16,251 bases of DNA from JABDGC01 sp964449835. Its GTDB lineage: Bacteria; Pseudomonadota; Gammaproteobacteria; DSM-16500. The DNA lies in assembly GCA_964449835.1 (NCBI GenBank), contig CAYVBZ010000054.1, positions 1 through 16,251 of the forward strand, written 5' to 3'. Positions 1 to 6,967 of this stretch are shown in pieces. Under the pieces are notes generated by a model. The model made no database searches, had not been told where the DNA came from, and saw only the letters and a list, made by a program, of their open reading frames with translations. Numbering within the stretch: the stretch's first letter is position 1; every line of letters starts with the position of its first letter. Made by a program: the position numbers and the translations under genes.

Positions 1-546
1 TCTTGTTTTTTCTAAGGCCTGTTCGTAAGTGTCTGGGGATAATTCATAATGCAGCTCTAAGATCCTTTCTGCCATACCTTCATCGACTACCTCATCCCGA
101 CCATTTCGAATCGTTTGATCTAAACCAATAACCGCTAACTGCGAAAGCGTGCCGCTGGCTACACCTAAATGAAACTTTCTTGATAAAATATCAGTCTTGG
201 AATTTTTCGCGAAAGCACTTCTAATATCATTTTCTATCTCAGCCAGTGGAGCAGCATAATACACTTTACTGGCTAATAATGAAGGTTGAAATAGGCTGTT
301 GAAGTTTTTGCTTACATTGGCTAAGGCTGCAGCATCACCCAGGCTATATGGGTCATTATGCTGGCCTGTCAATACAATTCCTAATGCTTTTGCTTTGACT
401 TTATCCCTTTTAACAGCTAGTCCAGGCAGACGAAGATCAAGAGCTGCTCCTGAGTGGGCAGGGTTAATGGTTAGATCAGAAATAATAGAATTATTCTGTT
501 CAGCTTCTGGTTGGATTTCGGCTGATTCATCGCGACTTGATATCAT
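1..546 (-). CDS. Effector-like hypothetical protein, 5' part (runs off the window)
   Basis: An open frame of 182 codons runs from an ATG at 546 to the left edge without a stop, so the C-terminus lies outside the window. A GAGG ribosome site sits about 7 nt before the ATG. Residues ~1-30 are acidic and Gln/Asn-rich. Around residues 65-90 a helical stretch (key words SLGDAAALANV and FNSLFQPSLLAS) resembles the F-box-like/helical N-terminus of some Legionella and Coxiella effector candidates. It is followed by an ion-rich helical segment (AEIENDIRSAF) and a GMAERILEL helix, which in such proteins precede ankyrin-like repeats. No signal peptide or membrane segment is seen. The family assignment is inference only; a cytosolic protein or a translocated effector both fit. 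The existence of the gene is well supported by length and ribosome site. Confidence 0.7.
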   Translation of the reverse strand, partial: MISSRDESAEIQPEAEQNNSIISDLTINPAHSGAALDLRLPGLAVKRDKVKAKALGIVLTGQHNDPYSLGDAAALANVSKNFNSLFQPSLLASKVYYAAPLAEIENDIRSAFAKNSKTDILSRKFHLGVASGTLSQLAVIGLDQTIRNGRDEVVDEGMAERILELHYELSPDTYEQALEKTR

Positions 547-630
547 AATGACCTCGTTTTATGAGAAACTATTTGGTCACAATATATCGCTTTAGCAAAT
601 AAATGTACAGAAATAACTCTTCTAGCGGCA

Positions 631-717
631 ATTAGAGTGGGAACCAGTGCAAACCTATCTTATAAAAATCATCAAGGCCAAGGAATTGGCGGCTTTCTGT
701 TACATGATGCTCATTAA
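631..717 (+). pseudogene. Scar of a TacT-type GNAT toxin gene
   Basis: Codons 664-714 read KNHQGQGIGGFLLHDAH and then stop. This matches the acetyl-CoA binding loop of the intact tacT at 2924-3436 (SHQGQGIGGFLLHDAF). At the DNA level 670-711 differs from the intact copy at about 2 of 42 positions. The preceding codons (IRVG...) weakly resemble the IARIGRLAV strand of the intact toxin. Everything upstream of the motif and the catalytic C-terminal third are missing, so this cannot make a toxin. It is either a relic of a second tacAT module or a partial duplication of the neighbouring one. No antitoxin remnant is visible next to it. Confidence 0.75.
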
Positions 718-771
718 AAACTGCCAATGCTAAATAGAAAATTTAACTTTGATTTGCCAATACTTAATTCC

Positions 772-954
772 TTAAGCTAGCTGTTTCGCCTTAATATTCT
801 TCGCTGCAATCCATACCACTTTGCCATCACGCCAAACACAGATCGGCATGCCCAGCTGCTTGTGTCTCAATAAAGCCGCGTCTATCCCTTTCTGTATTGC
901 AGCGGTAACTGCGTTTTTATCATTAAAAAACTTTGAAATTTCATCATCGCTCAT
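772..954 (-). CDS. Small hypothetical protein coupled to higBA
   Basis: A 60-codon frame whose ATG lies 4 nt after the original (pre-nonsense) stop of higA at 959-961, so it looks like the third cistron of the higB-higA operon. The protein has a short helical N-terminus (DDEISKFFND), a helix rich in Ala/Lys (residues ~16-33) and a C-terminal beta-like segment, PICVWRDGKVVWIAAKNI, that ends in a strand-turn-strand pattern. It has no signal peptide, no membrane segment and no cysteine cluster. Small proteins ending in a GKVVxI strand are often seen next to TA loci, but I cannot name a domain. It may be an accessory antitoxin or a passenger. It is a real gene by its spacing and intact frame, but the function is unknown. 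Confidence 0.6.
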   Translation of the reverse strand: MSDDEISKFFNDKNAVTAAIQKGIDAALLRHKQLGMPICVWRDGKVVWIAAKNIKAKQLA

Positions 955-958
955 TGCA

Positions 959-1255
959 CTAAGCCGCTTTATCCACAGGCAATGGCTTCACTTTAATCTT
1001 GCTCGCTCTCTTGCTAACTTCCCACATATCATACTGCGCCTGAATATTTATCTACATTTCAATACTCGTGCGTAATAATTTTGATAAACGCAGCGCCATC
1101 TCTGGACTAATACCAGCATGCCCGTTTAACAAGCGCGATAGTGCGGTGCGTGACATTCCAAGCTTAGACGCAGCATCAGTAACACTCAGACCAGCACCAT
1201 CAATGAGCACATCTTTTACAATTTCGCCAGGGTGTAATGGGTTGTGCATTGTCAT
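959..1255 (-). pseudogene. higA: HigA-type XRE antitoxin gene with in-frame amber codon
   Basis: The ATG at 1255 follows a strong AGGAGG ribosome site that overlaps the stop of the upstream higB remnant. The 67 residues read first contain the HigA signature: the LHPGEIVKD N-terminus and a helix-turn-helix, VTDAASKLGMSRTALSRLLN, with the following ISPEMALRLSKLL helix. A TAG at 1054-1052 then stops translation, but the same frame continues for 30 codons (INIQAQYDMWEVSKRASKIK...) to a TAG at 961-959. HigA proteins normally have Trp after the (I/P)EM motif, so a single TGG to TAG change explains the break. The restored length of 98 residues is normal for the family. The truncated form keeps the DNA-binding domain but loses the C-terminal helix used in dimer/toxin contacts. 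It may still bind DNA, or be dead. Confidence 0.85.
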
Positions 1256-1264
1256 TTGTGCCTC

Positions 1265-1393
1265 CTAGTGATAATCAAGATAATTAACTTCAATCGCATC
1301 GTGATTTTCAAATTTAAAAATAATGCGCCAATTTCCACTGACTGAGACAGAATAAAATCCGGCGAGGTCATGCGATAATTTATGATATTTCAT
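1265..1393 (-). pseudogene. higB: C-terminal remnant of HigB toxin
   Basis: A 42-codon frame (ATG 1393, TAG 1267-1265) contains the C-terminal half of a HigB/RelE-fold toxin: KLSHDLAGFYSVSVSGNWR, the IIFKFE strand and the closing NYLDYH. HigB is a ribosome-dependent mRNA endonuclease of about 92 residues, so roughly 50 N-terminal residues are absent. A TGA lies in frame just upstream. A neighbouring frame (ELPNETTK before 1394) might be a frame-shifted continuation, but it does not look like the usual HigB N-terminus. The stop overlaps the higA ribosome site, the normal toxin-antitoxin arrangement. Region 1394-1547 upstream shows no recognisable gene. The toxin is almost certainly inactive. 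Confidence 0.8.
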
Positions 1394-1547
1394 ACCTTTG
1401 TTGTTTCATTGGGTAATTCAACGTACCCGTGCGAAAGATTAAGATTAAAATAAGGATGCGAACACATACTGGCGTGATAGGGTTATTTGATATTTTCGCC
1501 AGCCGCGCGCAAACTAGAGACGTCATTCCACCAACTGTAACACCCTC

Positions 1548-2381
1548 TTAAGCCGAGATTGCATTAAGATCATATCCATAGCAAAGCGGGATAAAGTGAG
1601 CATATTCTTTAAAGCCGAGCTTATCGCAAACACCTCGGGCGTTCTGTGCCGCCATTAACTGAGCAACCACAAAATTTGCGGTGGGCACATTTTTTACCGC
1701 ATTTATTATTAATGCCGTTAGCAGCCCTTGCTTTCTATAAGCCTCAAGGGTTGCCCCATGATAAAGACCCACTGTGTTTTTATCGTGAAAGCTGAGGACC
1801 GTGGCAACTGGCTTTTTATCCACTTCAGCCAAATACAATTGTATTTTGGCTGAAGTTTTGTAAGCACTATAAAGGCGAGCCATAGCGGACAAAGAAGCAG
1901 AAGCAACGCCATAAACCTCCTTTGTTATCTGCATAAAAGCTTCAAGCTGGTCTTCTTTTTCAACTAAACGAATAGCTGATTTTTCATTTAACCGAACAGG
2001 TAGCTCTTTAATTTTTCCGGCTTCCACGGCAACAGAGGTGTACTTACCCATTGAATAAAATTTTTGCTTAGTAAAAATGGACTCTACGGCCTCCGGCAAA
2101 TCCATATCATGCGGCCAAAACCAAGTTAGTGGATAGTTTTTCTCTTTAAGCCTGTTCTTTAATAACTCGCATTTAGCATGAATTTCTTCAGGGTCACTGG
2201 AAAAACTAATAACCCCATTCATTAGGGGGAATAAAATCTGGGTCAAATAATAAAAATCGGAAGCCTCCCTTTCTGCGTAATAATTCTTATCAGGGCTGGT
2301 GTGCTGAACACATTCAAATATGAGCTCTTGAAAGTTCAACAAAATGGATTGCGCGGTTGCGTCAAGCTTCTGCCACAGCAT
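1548..2381 (-). CDS. GNAT-family N-acetyltransferase
   Basis: A 277-residue protein from the ATG at 2381, chosen because an AGGGGG ribosome site lies 8 nt upstream; the frame could be extended 7 codons to a TTG but without a site. The C-terminal half carries the GNAT fold: the strand PVATVLSFHD (~191-200), the GLYHGATLEA strand, and the acetyl-CoA loop YRKQGLLTAL (~215-224), a degenerate form of R/Q-x-x-G-x-G/A. It ends with MAAQNARGVCDKLGFKEY (~243-260), the helix and GF turn that close the fold. The N-terminal ~130 residues (FYYLTQILFP, LTWFWPHDMD) form a second domain, as in GNATs with a degenerate N-terminal repeat. The substrate is unknown. It is transcribed alone toward the higBA remnant and has no antitoxin partner, so it is not a TacT-type toxin. 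Confidence 0.8.
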   Translation of the reverse strand: MLWQKLDATAQSILLNFQELIFECVQHTSPDKNYYAEREASDFYYLTQILFPLMNGVISFSSDPEEIHAKCELLKNRLKEKNYPLTWFWPHDMDLPEAVESIFTKQKFYSMGKYTSVAVEAGKIKELPVRLNEKSAIRLVEKEDQLEAFMQITKEVYGVASASLSAMARLYSAYKTSAKIQLYLAEVDKKPVATVLSFHDKNTVGLYHGATLEAYRKQGLLTALIINAVKNVPTANFVVAQLMAAQNARGVCDKLGFKEYAHFIPLCYGYDLNAISA

Positions 2382-2576
2382 TTGAAGTCCCCCTGAATAC
2401 AAAGAAGAAATCAGTCTATATCAAACGTTTCAAGCTTGCTATAAACTTAAAGGCAACATCATCACCTGCAACATATTCAACAATTGCGAGCGCGCCGTCT
2501 TTAAGATCATGATTATAAATGGTATTTGCGATCCCTGAGTACCCAGGAGCGCCCCGAAATACGTACGGATAAAGTG

Positions 2577-2604
2577 TGTACTTTTTATAAAGATGCGCTA
2601 TACT
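2577..2604 (+). promoter_or_regulatory. Probable tacAT promoter
   Basis: A consensus -10 box TATACT at 2599-2604 lies 29 nt before the tacA ATG; 16 bp upstream is a weak -35 (TGTACT, 2577-2582). The 12-mer CTATACTTAAGT covering the -10 box recurs exactly at 7844-7855. Autoregulation by TacA is expected for the family, but no clear operator palindrome is seen here. Confidence 0.45.
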
Positions 2605-2633
2605 TAAGTTTAGATAAAAATGAGGCTCATGCC

Positions 2634-2924
2634 ATGTCCACCAAAGATGCAAGGGTTGATATTAAAACAACTAAAGCTGCTAAAACAACCTTAGAACAAG
2701 CTGCTTACGCTATGGGTACGACACTTAGCGCATTTATACTTGATTGCGCCATGTCTAAAGCAAGAGAAGTGATCGCTCAATCTGATTCTATTCGACTTAA
2801 TCGCAAAGAAGCCGAGCGCTTTATTACCGCATTAGAAAGCGCGCCACGCCCTAATGAAAAACTCAAAAATCTATTTAAAATACATAGCAGAAATAAGAAG
2901 CCCAACCATCGCGAAAAAGAATAA
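2634..2924 (+). CDS. tacA: TacA-type (DUF1778) ribbon-helix-helix antitoxin
   Basis: A 96-residue antitoxin. The ATG at 2634 is preferred because GAGG lies 8 nt upstream and the family begins with the ARVDIKTTKAAKTTLEQAA ribbon-helix-helix segment; a longer frame starts at 2526 but has no site and lacks family sequence. The DNA-binding strand (RVDIKT) and helices (TTLEQAAYAMGTTLSAFIL) occupy residues ~5-35. The C-terminus (LNRKEAERFITALESAPRPNE, ~58-78) matches the conserved toxin-neutralising tail with the F-x-x-A-L-x-x-P pattern. The TAA overlaps the toxin ATG by one base (TAATG), so the two genes are translationally coupled. Its job is to bind and block the TacT acetyltransferase and to repress its own promoter. 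Confidence 0.93.
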   Translation: MSTKDARVDIKTTKAAKTTLEQAAYAMGTTLSAFILDCAMSKAREVIAQSDSIRLNRKEAERFITALESAPRPNEKLKNLFKIHSRNKKPNHREKE

Positions 2925-3436
2925 TGGACTTAATCACAGAACAGCTTAACACCGCCCTACATGACCGCAATTCATTTGATTGTGGAGTAAACGAGCTTAA
3001 TGCTTTTTTAAAACAACATGCCAATCAAAATCAATTGAGGAATGTTTCCAAAACCTACGTGGCCGTGGCTACGGTCTCATCCGATGATATAAAAAAAATC
3101 TATGGTTATTACACTCTATCTGCCGGCCACATATCTTTTGACCTTTTACCCGAAAATGAAAAATCAAAAATCCCCAAATATCCAGTTCCTATTGCGCGCA
3201 TAGGAAGATTGGCTGTTGATAAAAGCCATCAAGGCCAAGGAATTGGTGGCTTTCTGTTACATGACGCTTTTACAAATGTTTTGAATATTGCTGAAAAAAT
3301 GGAGGTATTTGCCATTGTGGTAGACGCAAAAAATAACGAAGCCAAAACATTTTATAAAAATTATGGCTTTAATGAGCTACAAAACTCAGGTTTAACCTTA
3401 TTTTTGTCCGTTAAGACAATTAAGGCCGCACAGTAG
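2924..3436 (+). CDS. tacT: TacT-type GNAT toxin (aminoacyl-tRNA acetyltransferase)
   Basis: A 170-residue GNAT toxin of normal family length. TacT toxins acetylate the amino group of charged elongator tRNAs and stop translation. Visible marks: an N-terminal FDCGVNELNAFLKQHA motif (18-33) typical of DUF1778-linked GNATs; a GYYTLSAG strand (61-68); the acetyl-CoA binding strand and loop RLAVDKSHQGQGIGGFLL (95-112); VVDAKNNEAKTFYKNYGF (132-149), in which Tyr144 corresponds to the catalytic tyrosine; and an LFLSVKTI C-terminal strand. All key residues are present, so it is probably active. It overlaps tacA by one base. Its tail is followed by an IS3 scrap. Part of its acetyl-CoA loop is duplicated as a scar at 631-717. 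Confidence 0.94.
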   Translation: MDLITEQLNTALHDRNSFDCGVNELNAFLKQHANQNQLRNVSKTYVAVATVSSDDIKKIYGYYTLSAGHISFDLLPENEKSKIPKYPVPIARIGRLAVDKSHQGQGIGGFLLHDAFTNVLNIAEKMEVFAIVVDAKNNEAKTFYKNYGFNELQNSGLTLFLSVKTIKAAQ

Positions 3437-3489
3437 ATATACCAACTTTGAAAATCAACCTCGATTGACGACGTCATGGAGGTCAACCG

Positions 3490-3589
3490 TTGGAACAGCA
3501 AAAAACCCAACAAGCAGAAATGGCTAAACTTAGACGCGAAGTTGCCCGCTGAAGAGGAGAATGCCTTTTTAAAAAAAGTGGCCCCATAA
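3490..3589 (+). mobile_element. IS3-family orfA C-terminal scrap
   Basis: From 3490 the frame reads EQQKTQQAEMAKLRREVAR and then a TGA. One base on, the next frame continues EEENAFLKKVAP and stops at 3587-3589. This is the leucine-zipper tail of IS3-family OrfA (usual form: KLRREVARLKEENAFLKK), broken by a small deletion/frameshift near 3550. No terminal inverted repeat or orfB is attached, so it is a relic. It sits exactly between tacT and the dipeptidase gene, whose ribosome site follows directly. Confidence 0.75.
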
Positions 3590-3605
3590 AGAGAGGATTA
3601 TTGAT

Positions 3606-5015
3606 ATGAAGCGGATAATAATGTCAGCAGCAATGCTAGCCTCAGCTATCGGGCATGCAACAACACTGCCACATGGCTTTGTATACCTGAAAGATATCGA
3701 CCCGACCATCCAGCAAGATATTCGCTACGCAGACCACCATAATTTTATCGGCCGTCCTATTACTGGTTATGATGCGGCTGAATGTATTCTAAGCCTGCCC
3801 GCGGCAAAAGCGCTAGCAGAGGTACAGAAAGACCTGCATAAAATGAGATATTCTCTCAAAGTGTATGACTGCTATCGTCCTCAGATGGCCGTTGATGATT
3901 TTATTCATTGGAGCCAGCAGCCAGATCAACAGCAGATGAAGGGTGAATTTTATCCGCGCACTGCAAAAACAGATTTTTTCAGTCTTGGCTATGTTGCCAA
4001 ACAATCCAACCATACTCATGGCAGTACAGTCGATCTGACTATTGTACCTATGCATAGTGAATCTACGGAACAGTATGCGCAAGGTCAATCGCTTACCGCT
4101 TGTTTCGCGCCCTATGGTGAACGTTTCCATGACGGCAGCCTTGATATGGGAACAGGGTACGACTGTATGGATGAAACAGCACATGGTGATAATAGGGATG
4201 TCAGCAAAATTGCACAGCAGCATCGTGCGCTGCTGCGCCAAGTCATGGGGAAACACGGCTTTGCCCCCTATGCTGTGGAATGGTGGCATTTCACTTTGAA
4301 AAATCAGCCCTACCCAACCACATTTTTCAATTTCAAAATTCCACCGACACCGCCAACCCTTCATTACAGCAAACAAATACTAATCGTTTCTGCTGACAAC
4401 CGGCGGCCTTATACAGCAATTTTGCAGCGTTATCAGCGTGCCGCATTAGGGTCAAACTGGGAAAAAGTAGGCCCCCCAATCCCAGTGGTTATCGGCAAAC
4501 ACGGGCTTGCTTGGGCAGATAGCAACAGCACTTCTCCTAAATGGCCCGTTAAAAAAGAAGGGGACATGCGTACACCTATTGGTATTTTTCCAATCCCCTT
4601 TGCTTTTGGGCTGATGCCCGCAAATAAAAGCATTTACTGGCTTCCATGGCTGCAACTAGAAGAAGGCATTGAATGTGTCGACGATCCCAGCTCGCGTTAT
4701 TACAATCAAATTGTTAATCACAGGGATACAAGCCTGCGGGATTGGCACAGCAGTGAGAAAATGGCACACGTCCCCCTCTATAAGCTGGGCGCCGTCATTG
4801 GTTATAATGCCCAGGCTAGACAGCCAGGAGCAGGCTCATGTATTTTTTTACATATCTGGCGCGACGCCTATTCTGGCACTGCAGGATGTGTCGCAATGGA
4901 TGAAAAAAATATTCGCTCCGTTCTAAAATGGTTACGCCCTAAAAATTCACCAGTAATCGTCATTGGCACAACAGCTACTAATCAAAAATTTTTGAGTCAT
5001 TCTGTTGAAGGGTAG
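3606..5015 (+). CDS. VanX/DdpX-type D-Ala-D-Ala dipeptidase fused to a YkuD-type L,D-transpeptidase
   Basis: A 469-residue exported two-domain peptidoglycan enzyme. AGGA lies 8 nt before the ATG. Residues 1-18 form a signal peptide ending GHA. Residues ~21-245 are a zinc M15D dipeptidase: CYRP with Arg91, SNHTHGSTVD (134-143) giving ligands His136 and Asp143, and EWWHF (225-229) giving catalytic Glu225 and ligand His228. This family hydrolyses D-Ala-D-Ala. Residues ~255-456 form an L,D-transpeptidase-like domain: EGDMRTPIGIFPI (318-330), His416 in FLHIWRD, and SGTAGCVAM (423-431) with catalytic Cys428. A Pro-rich linker (PPTPP, 246-250) joins them. VanX proteins are usually ~200 residues without a second domain. 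All catalytic residues seem intact. It likely acts in the periplasm, removing D-Ala-D-Ala and forming or trimming 3-3 cross-links or attaching proteins; the exact reaction is inference. Confidence 0.9.
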   Translation: MKRIIMSAAMLASAIGHATTLPHGFVYLKDIDPTIQQDIRYADHHNFIGRPITGYDAAECILSLPAAKALAEVQKDLHKMRYSLKVYDCYRPQMAVDDFIHWSQQPDQQQMKGEFYPRTAKTDFFSLGYVAKQSNHTHGSTVDLTIVPMHSESTEQYAQGQSLTACFAPYGERFHDGSLDMGTGYDCMDETAHGDNRDVSKIAQQHRALLRQVMGKHGFAPYAVEWWHFTLKNQPYPTTFFNFKIPPTPPTLHYSKQILIVSADNRRPYTAILQRYQRAALGSNWEKVGPPIPVVIGKHGLAWADSNSTSPKWPVKKEGDMRTPIGIFPIPFAFGLMPANKSIYWLPWLQLEEGIECVDDPSSRYYNQIVNHRDTSLRDWHSSEKMAHVPLYKLGAVIGYNAQARQPGAGSCIFLHIWRDAYSGTAGCVAMDEKNIRSVLKWLRPKNSPVIVIGTTATNQKFLSHSVEG

Positions 5016-5016
5016 C

Positions 5017-5041
5017 ACCACGGTAGCACCGTGGTATTTTT
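5017..5041 (+). terminator. Rho-independent terminator after the dipeptidase-transpeptidase gene
   Basis: A perfect 8-bp stem (ACCACGGT 5017-5024 / ACCGTGGT 5028-5035, loop AGC) is followed by TATTTTTAA. It starts two bases after the stop codon. Confidence 0.8.
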
Positions 5042-5121
5042 AATCTTGGACAAGAAGAAAGGCATCATTTTTGTTGCCGCTGGGGCTGCCTAGAACGAAC
5101 CGCTCCGAGTGAAACCTTACT

Positions 5122-5210
5122 CCCTCGGGTCTAGTTACTTTTCTTGGGAGATTGTGCTCCAATGGCGAAAACTTCCGAAAGGACGCCCGTTTACTATGTT
5201 TTATTTAGCT
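5122..5210 (+). repeat. 89-bp direct repeat, copy 1
   Basis: Identical to 6847-6935 (same orientation, offset 1725 bp) except at 5137/6862 (A versus C). The stop and last codons of the minus-strand gene 5194-6672 lie inside it. On the plus strand one frame reads PSGLVTFLGRLCSNG and ends in TAG at the repeat's end. It also holds a possible hairpin: GGCG 5164-5167 with CGCC 5184-5187, enclosing TCC-GAAA-GGA with a GNRA loop. Confidence 0.92.
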
Positions 5211-6672
5211 TGTTTATTTGCTGCTTACTAATGTCTGCAGCGTTAGACAATGCTTTAGAAAAGCCCTTCTGTCTTCCATGAAAAAGAAGAGCGGCACCAC
5301 CAACACTTAGACTGGCGCCAGCATACACGGCTGTGAGACTTGCTCCTCCTGTTGGAATTGCACCAGTTAGCCCCAACACAATGAGAGCAACACCTGCCAA
5401 GAACATCAGCGCACCAGTGAATTTCTTCCATGCAACAGGTTTTCCAGACGCTTCCTGAAGAGCATGTTTTTCTAACGCTTTTATTTTATCTTCACTTCTT
5501 GAGTCCAACATGACATCAATAGCTAGATCTAATGATTTTTTCAGGTCCCCCTTGTTCTTGTTAGAAACATGTTTGCCTTTCACCAAAAGGACGGCTTCAT
5601 TAAACGCCTTCCTTGCAGCCTCTAAAATAGGCCCTGGGGCATCATAACCATAATCTCGGCATAACTCATCAAGTTGTTTTTTGGCCTCCTCAAAATTAAT
5701 CTCTCCTTCCACAATACCTTTTGTAAGCAATTCAATTTTTTCATTTTTAACTTCTTCATATCCCTTATTAATAGGCTTTCGATCAGGGTCACTGTCAGAA
5801 TTATTTTTAGCTTCTTTCAATATACCCCAGCACTTTTTGTGTTTTTCATAACCGTATTCTTCAGCTTTCAGCATTTTAACAAGAGAATTATAAAATTGAT
5901 TAAATTCATCCTGTGTGCCATGTTCATAAACAAATTCAGTGATCGTATTAAATTTCTCCACAGAGTCAGAGTCTTCTTTGAAGTGTTCCTTACAAATATC
6001 CGCATAAATCCACAACAAAGGTTTCTTTGCATCTTGATAATGCATTTCTTTACCAGAGAGAGATTGTGAATCCCCTAAGGCCTGCTCTTTACACATATAA
6101 AGCAAAAACTTAAAGCAGTCTTTCTGAGCTTCAGATTCTATCTTCCTCATTTCTTTTAATGCCACCACAAGACCAATATGGACACGGCCCAGACACACTA
6201 AAAAATATTCTGATTCTTCTGGTTCTTCTGATTCTTTGAAAATTTTATACAGCTTATTTAACTCTTTCAGTCCCGATAAATTTCCACCATCGGCAGCAGC
6301 CTGAGTAAGTGCACCGCACTCGTAGTCTGGTATTGTGAGATAGTCAATCAGATTGAGCCTATTCATTTTTTCCTTCAAGATAGCTAACGCCTCCTCAGTC
6401 AGGTCCCCGCTGAAGGCGCCCACAAAGACGGTTCGCAACCAATTTTTACCGCGCAATTCACGACTGTACCATCCATCTGGAGGAATGAATTGTTCAATCA
6501 GTGGAATTACATGTGGACTTACGTAATATGATACAGGCCTGTCCTTATTTTCTTTGCTGTCCTGCTGAATCTGTTGAACGACAGCTTCAATATCATTATC
6601 ATTTGGCGGAACCTTGAAACGCCCTAACCATTTCTTAACACGTTCTATTTTTTGATCTAGAGTTAGCCCCAT
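5194..6672 (-). CDS. Effector-like protein with C-terminal hydrophobic hairpin
   Basis: A 492-residue protein that I do not recognise. Residues 1-410 are soluble, charged and predicted mostly helical, with an acidic patch (KESEEPEESEYF, ~146-157) and a lysine/glutamate-rich region (~305-345) that could form coiled coil. Residues ~417-440 and ~443-465 form two hydrophobic segments separated by a Gly/Pro turn (AIPTGGAS), followed by a basic GRQKGFSK tail. Soluble domain plus late membrane hairpin without signal peptide is a common layout of Legionella/Coxiella Dot/Icm effector candidates; that link is inference. The gene is alone on the minus strand, and its last few codons and stop are donated by the 89-bp repeat, so the original 3' end may have been replaced. 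It is flanked by two copies of that repeat. Confidence 0.75.
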   Translation of the reverse strand: MGLTLDQKIERVKKWLGRFKVPPNDNDIEAVVQQIQQDSKENKDRPVSYYVSPHVIPLIEQFIPPDGWYSRELRGKNWLRTVFVGAFSGDLTEEALAILKEKMNRLNLIDYLTIPDYECGALTQAAADGGNLSGLKELNKLYKIFKESEEPEESEYFLVCLGRVHIGLVVALKEMRKIESEAQKDCFKFLLYMCKEQALGDSQSLSGKEMHYQDAKKPLLWIYADICKEHFKEDSDSVEKFNTITEFVYEHGTQDEFNQFYNSLVKMLKAEEYGYEKHKKCWGILKEAKNNSDSDPDRKPINKGYEEVKNEKIELLTKGIVEGEINFEEAKKQLDELCRDYGYDAPGPILEAARKAFNEAVLLVKGKHVSNKNKGDLKKSLDLAIDVMLDSRSEDKIKALEKHALQEASGKPVAWKKFTGALMFLAGVALIVLGLTGAIPTGGASLTAVYAGASLSVGGAALLFHGRQKGFSKALSNAADISKQQINKLNKT

Positions 6673-6694
6673 AAGTTAGCCCATTTGTTGACCA

Positions 6695-6723
6695 TATATA
6701 TTATTTTAGCATATAACTTGCAA
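6695..6723 (-). promoter_or_regulatory. Probable promoter of the 492-codon gene
   Basis: On the minus strand, TTGCAA (6723-6718), a 17-bp spacer and TATATA (6700-6695) lie 23 nt before the ATG at 6672. The surroundings are very AT-rich, so chance matches are possible. Just before the ATG, the GGGCTAACT word is found twice, once on each side of the start. Confidence 0.4.
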
Positions 6724-6846
6724 TAAAATAGATCTGGAGCTTACTTATTGATTAATAACCATACTATTCCGATACGCAAGGAGATAAGCGTGGAGCGCTA
6801 CAGTAACCAAACGCGAACCCACCTTTGGACAGACAAACTAACTACC

Positions 6847-6935
6847 CCCTCGGGTCTAGTTCCTTTTCTTGGGAGATTGTGCTCCAATGGCGAAAACTTC
6901 CGAAAGGACGCCCGTTTACTATGTTTTATTTAGCT
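6847..6935 (+). repeat. 89-bp direct repeat, copy 2
   Basis: Second copy of the repeat at 5122-5210, one mismatch, same orientation. Here the plus-strand frame that ends in the repeat is open from an ATG at 6748 (61 codons). That upstream part is not shared with copy 1, so a protein is not convincingly supported. The same GNRA-capped hairpin lies at 6889-6912. Confidence 0.92.
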
Positions 6936-6967
6936 AAATTTTTTCGCAGAAATATCGGACAATACCC

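Noticed and set aside
1394..1547. Frame-shifted continuation of HigB upstream of the remnant (ELPNETTK)
   Set aside because: It does not match the usual HigB N-terminus and has no start with a ribosome site; left unassigned.
2416..2556. Minus-strand frame ending in a protein-like stretch (YNHDLKDGALAIVEYVAGDD...)
   Set aside because: No start or ribosome site separate from the tacA region, no family recognised, and it overlaps the tacAT promoter. It might be a gene remnant but cannot be supported.
2526..2633. Longer tacA with 36 extra N-terminal codons
   Set aside because: No ribosome site at 2526, no family similarity in the extension, and it would place the promoter -10 box inside the gene.
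6748..6933. 61-codon plus-strand frame ending in repeat copy 2
   Set aside because: Only the part within the repeat is shared with copy 1, where no start is present. No ribosome site or known domain.
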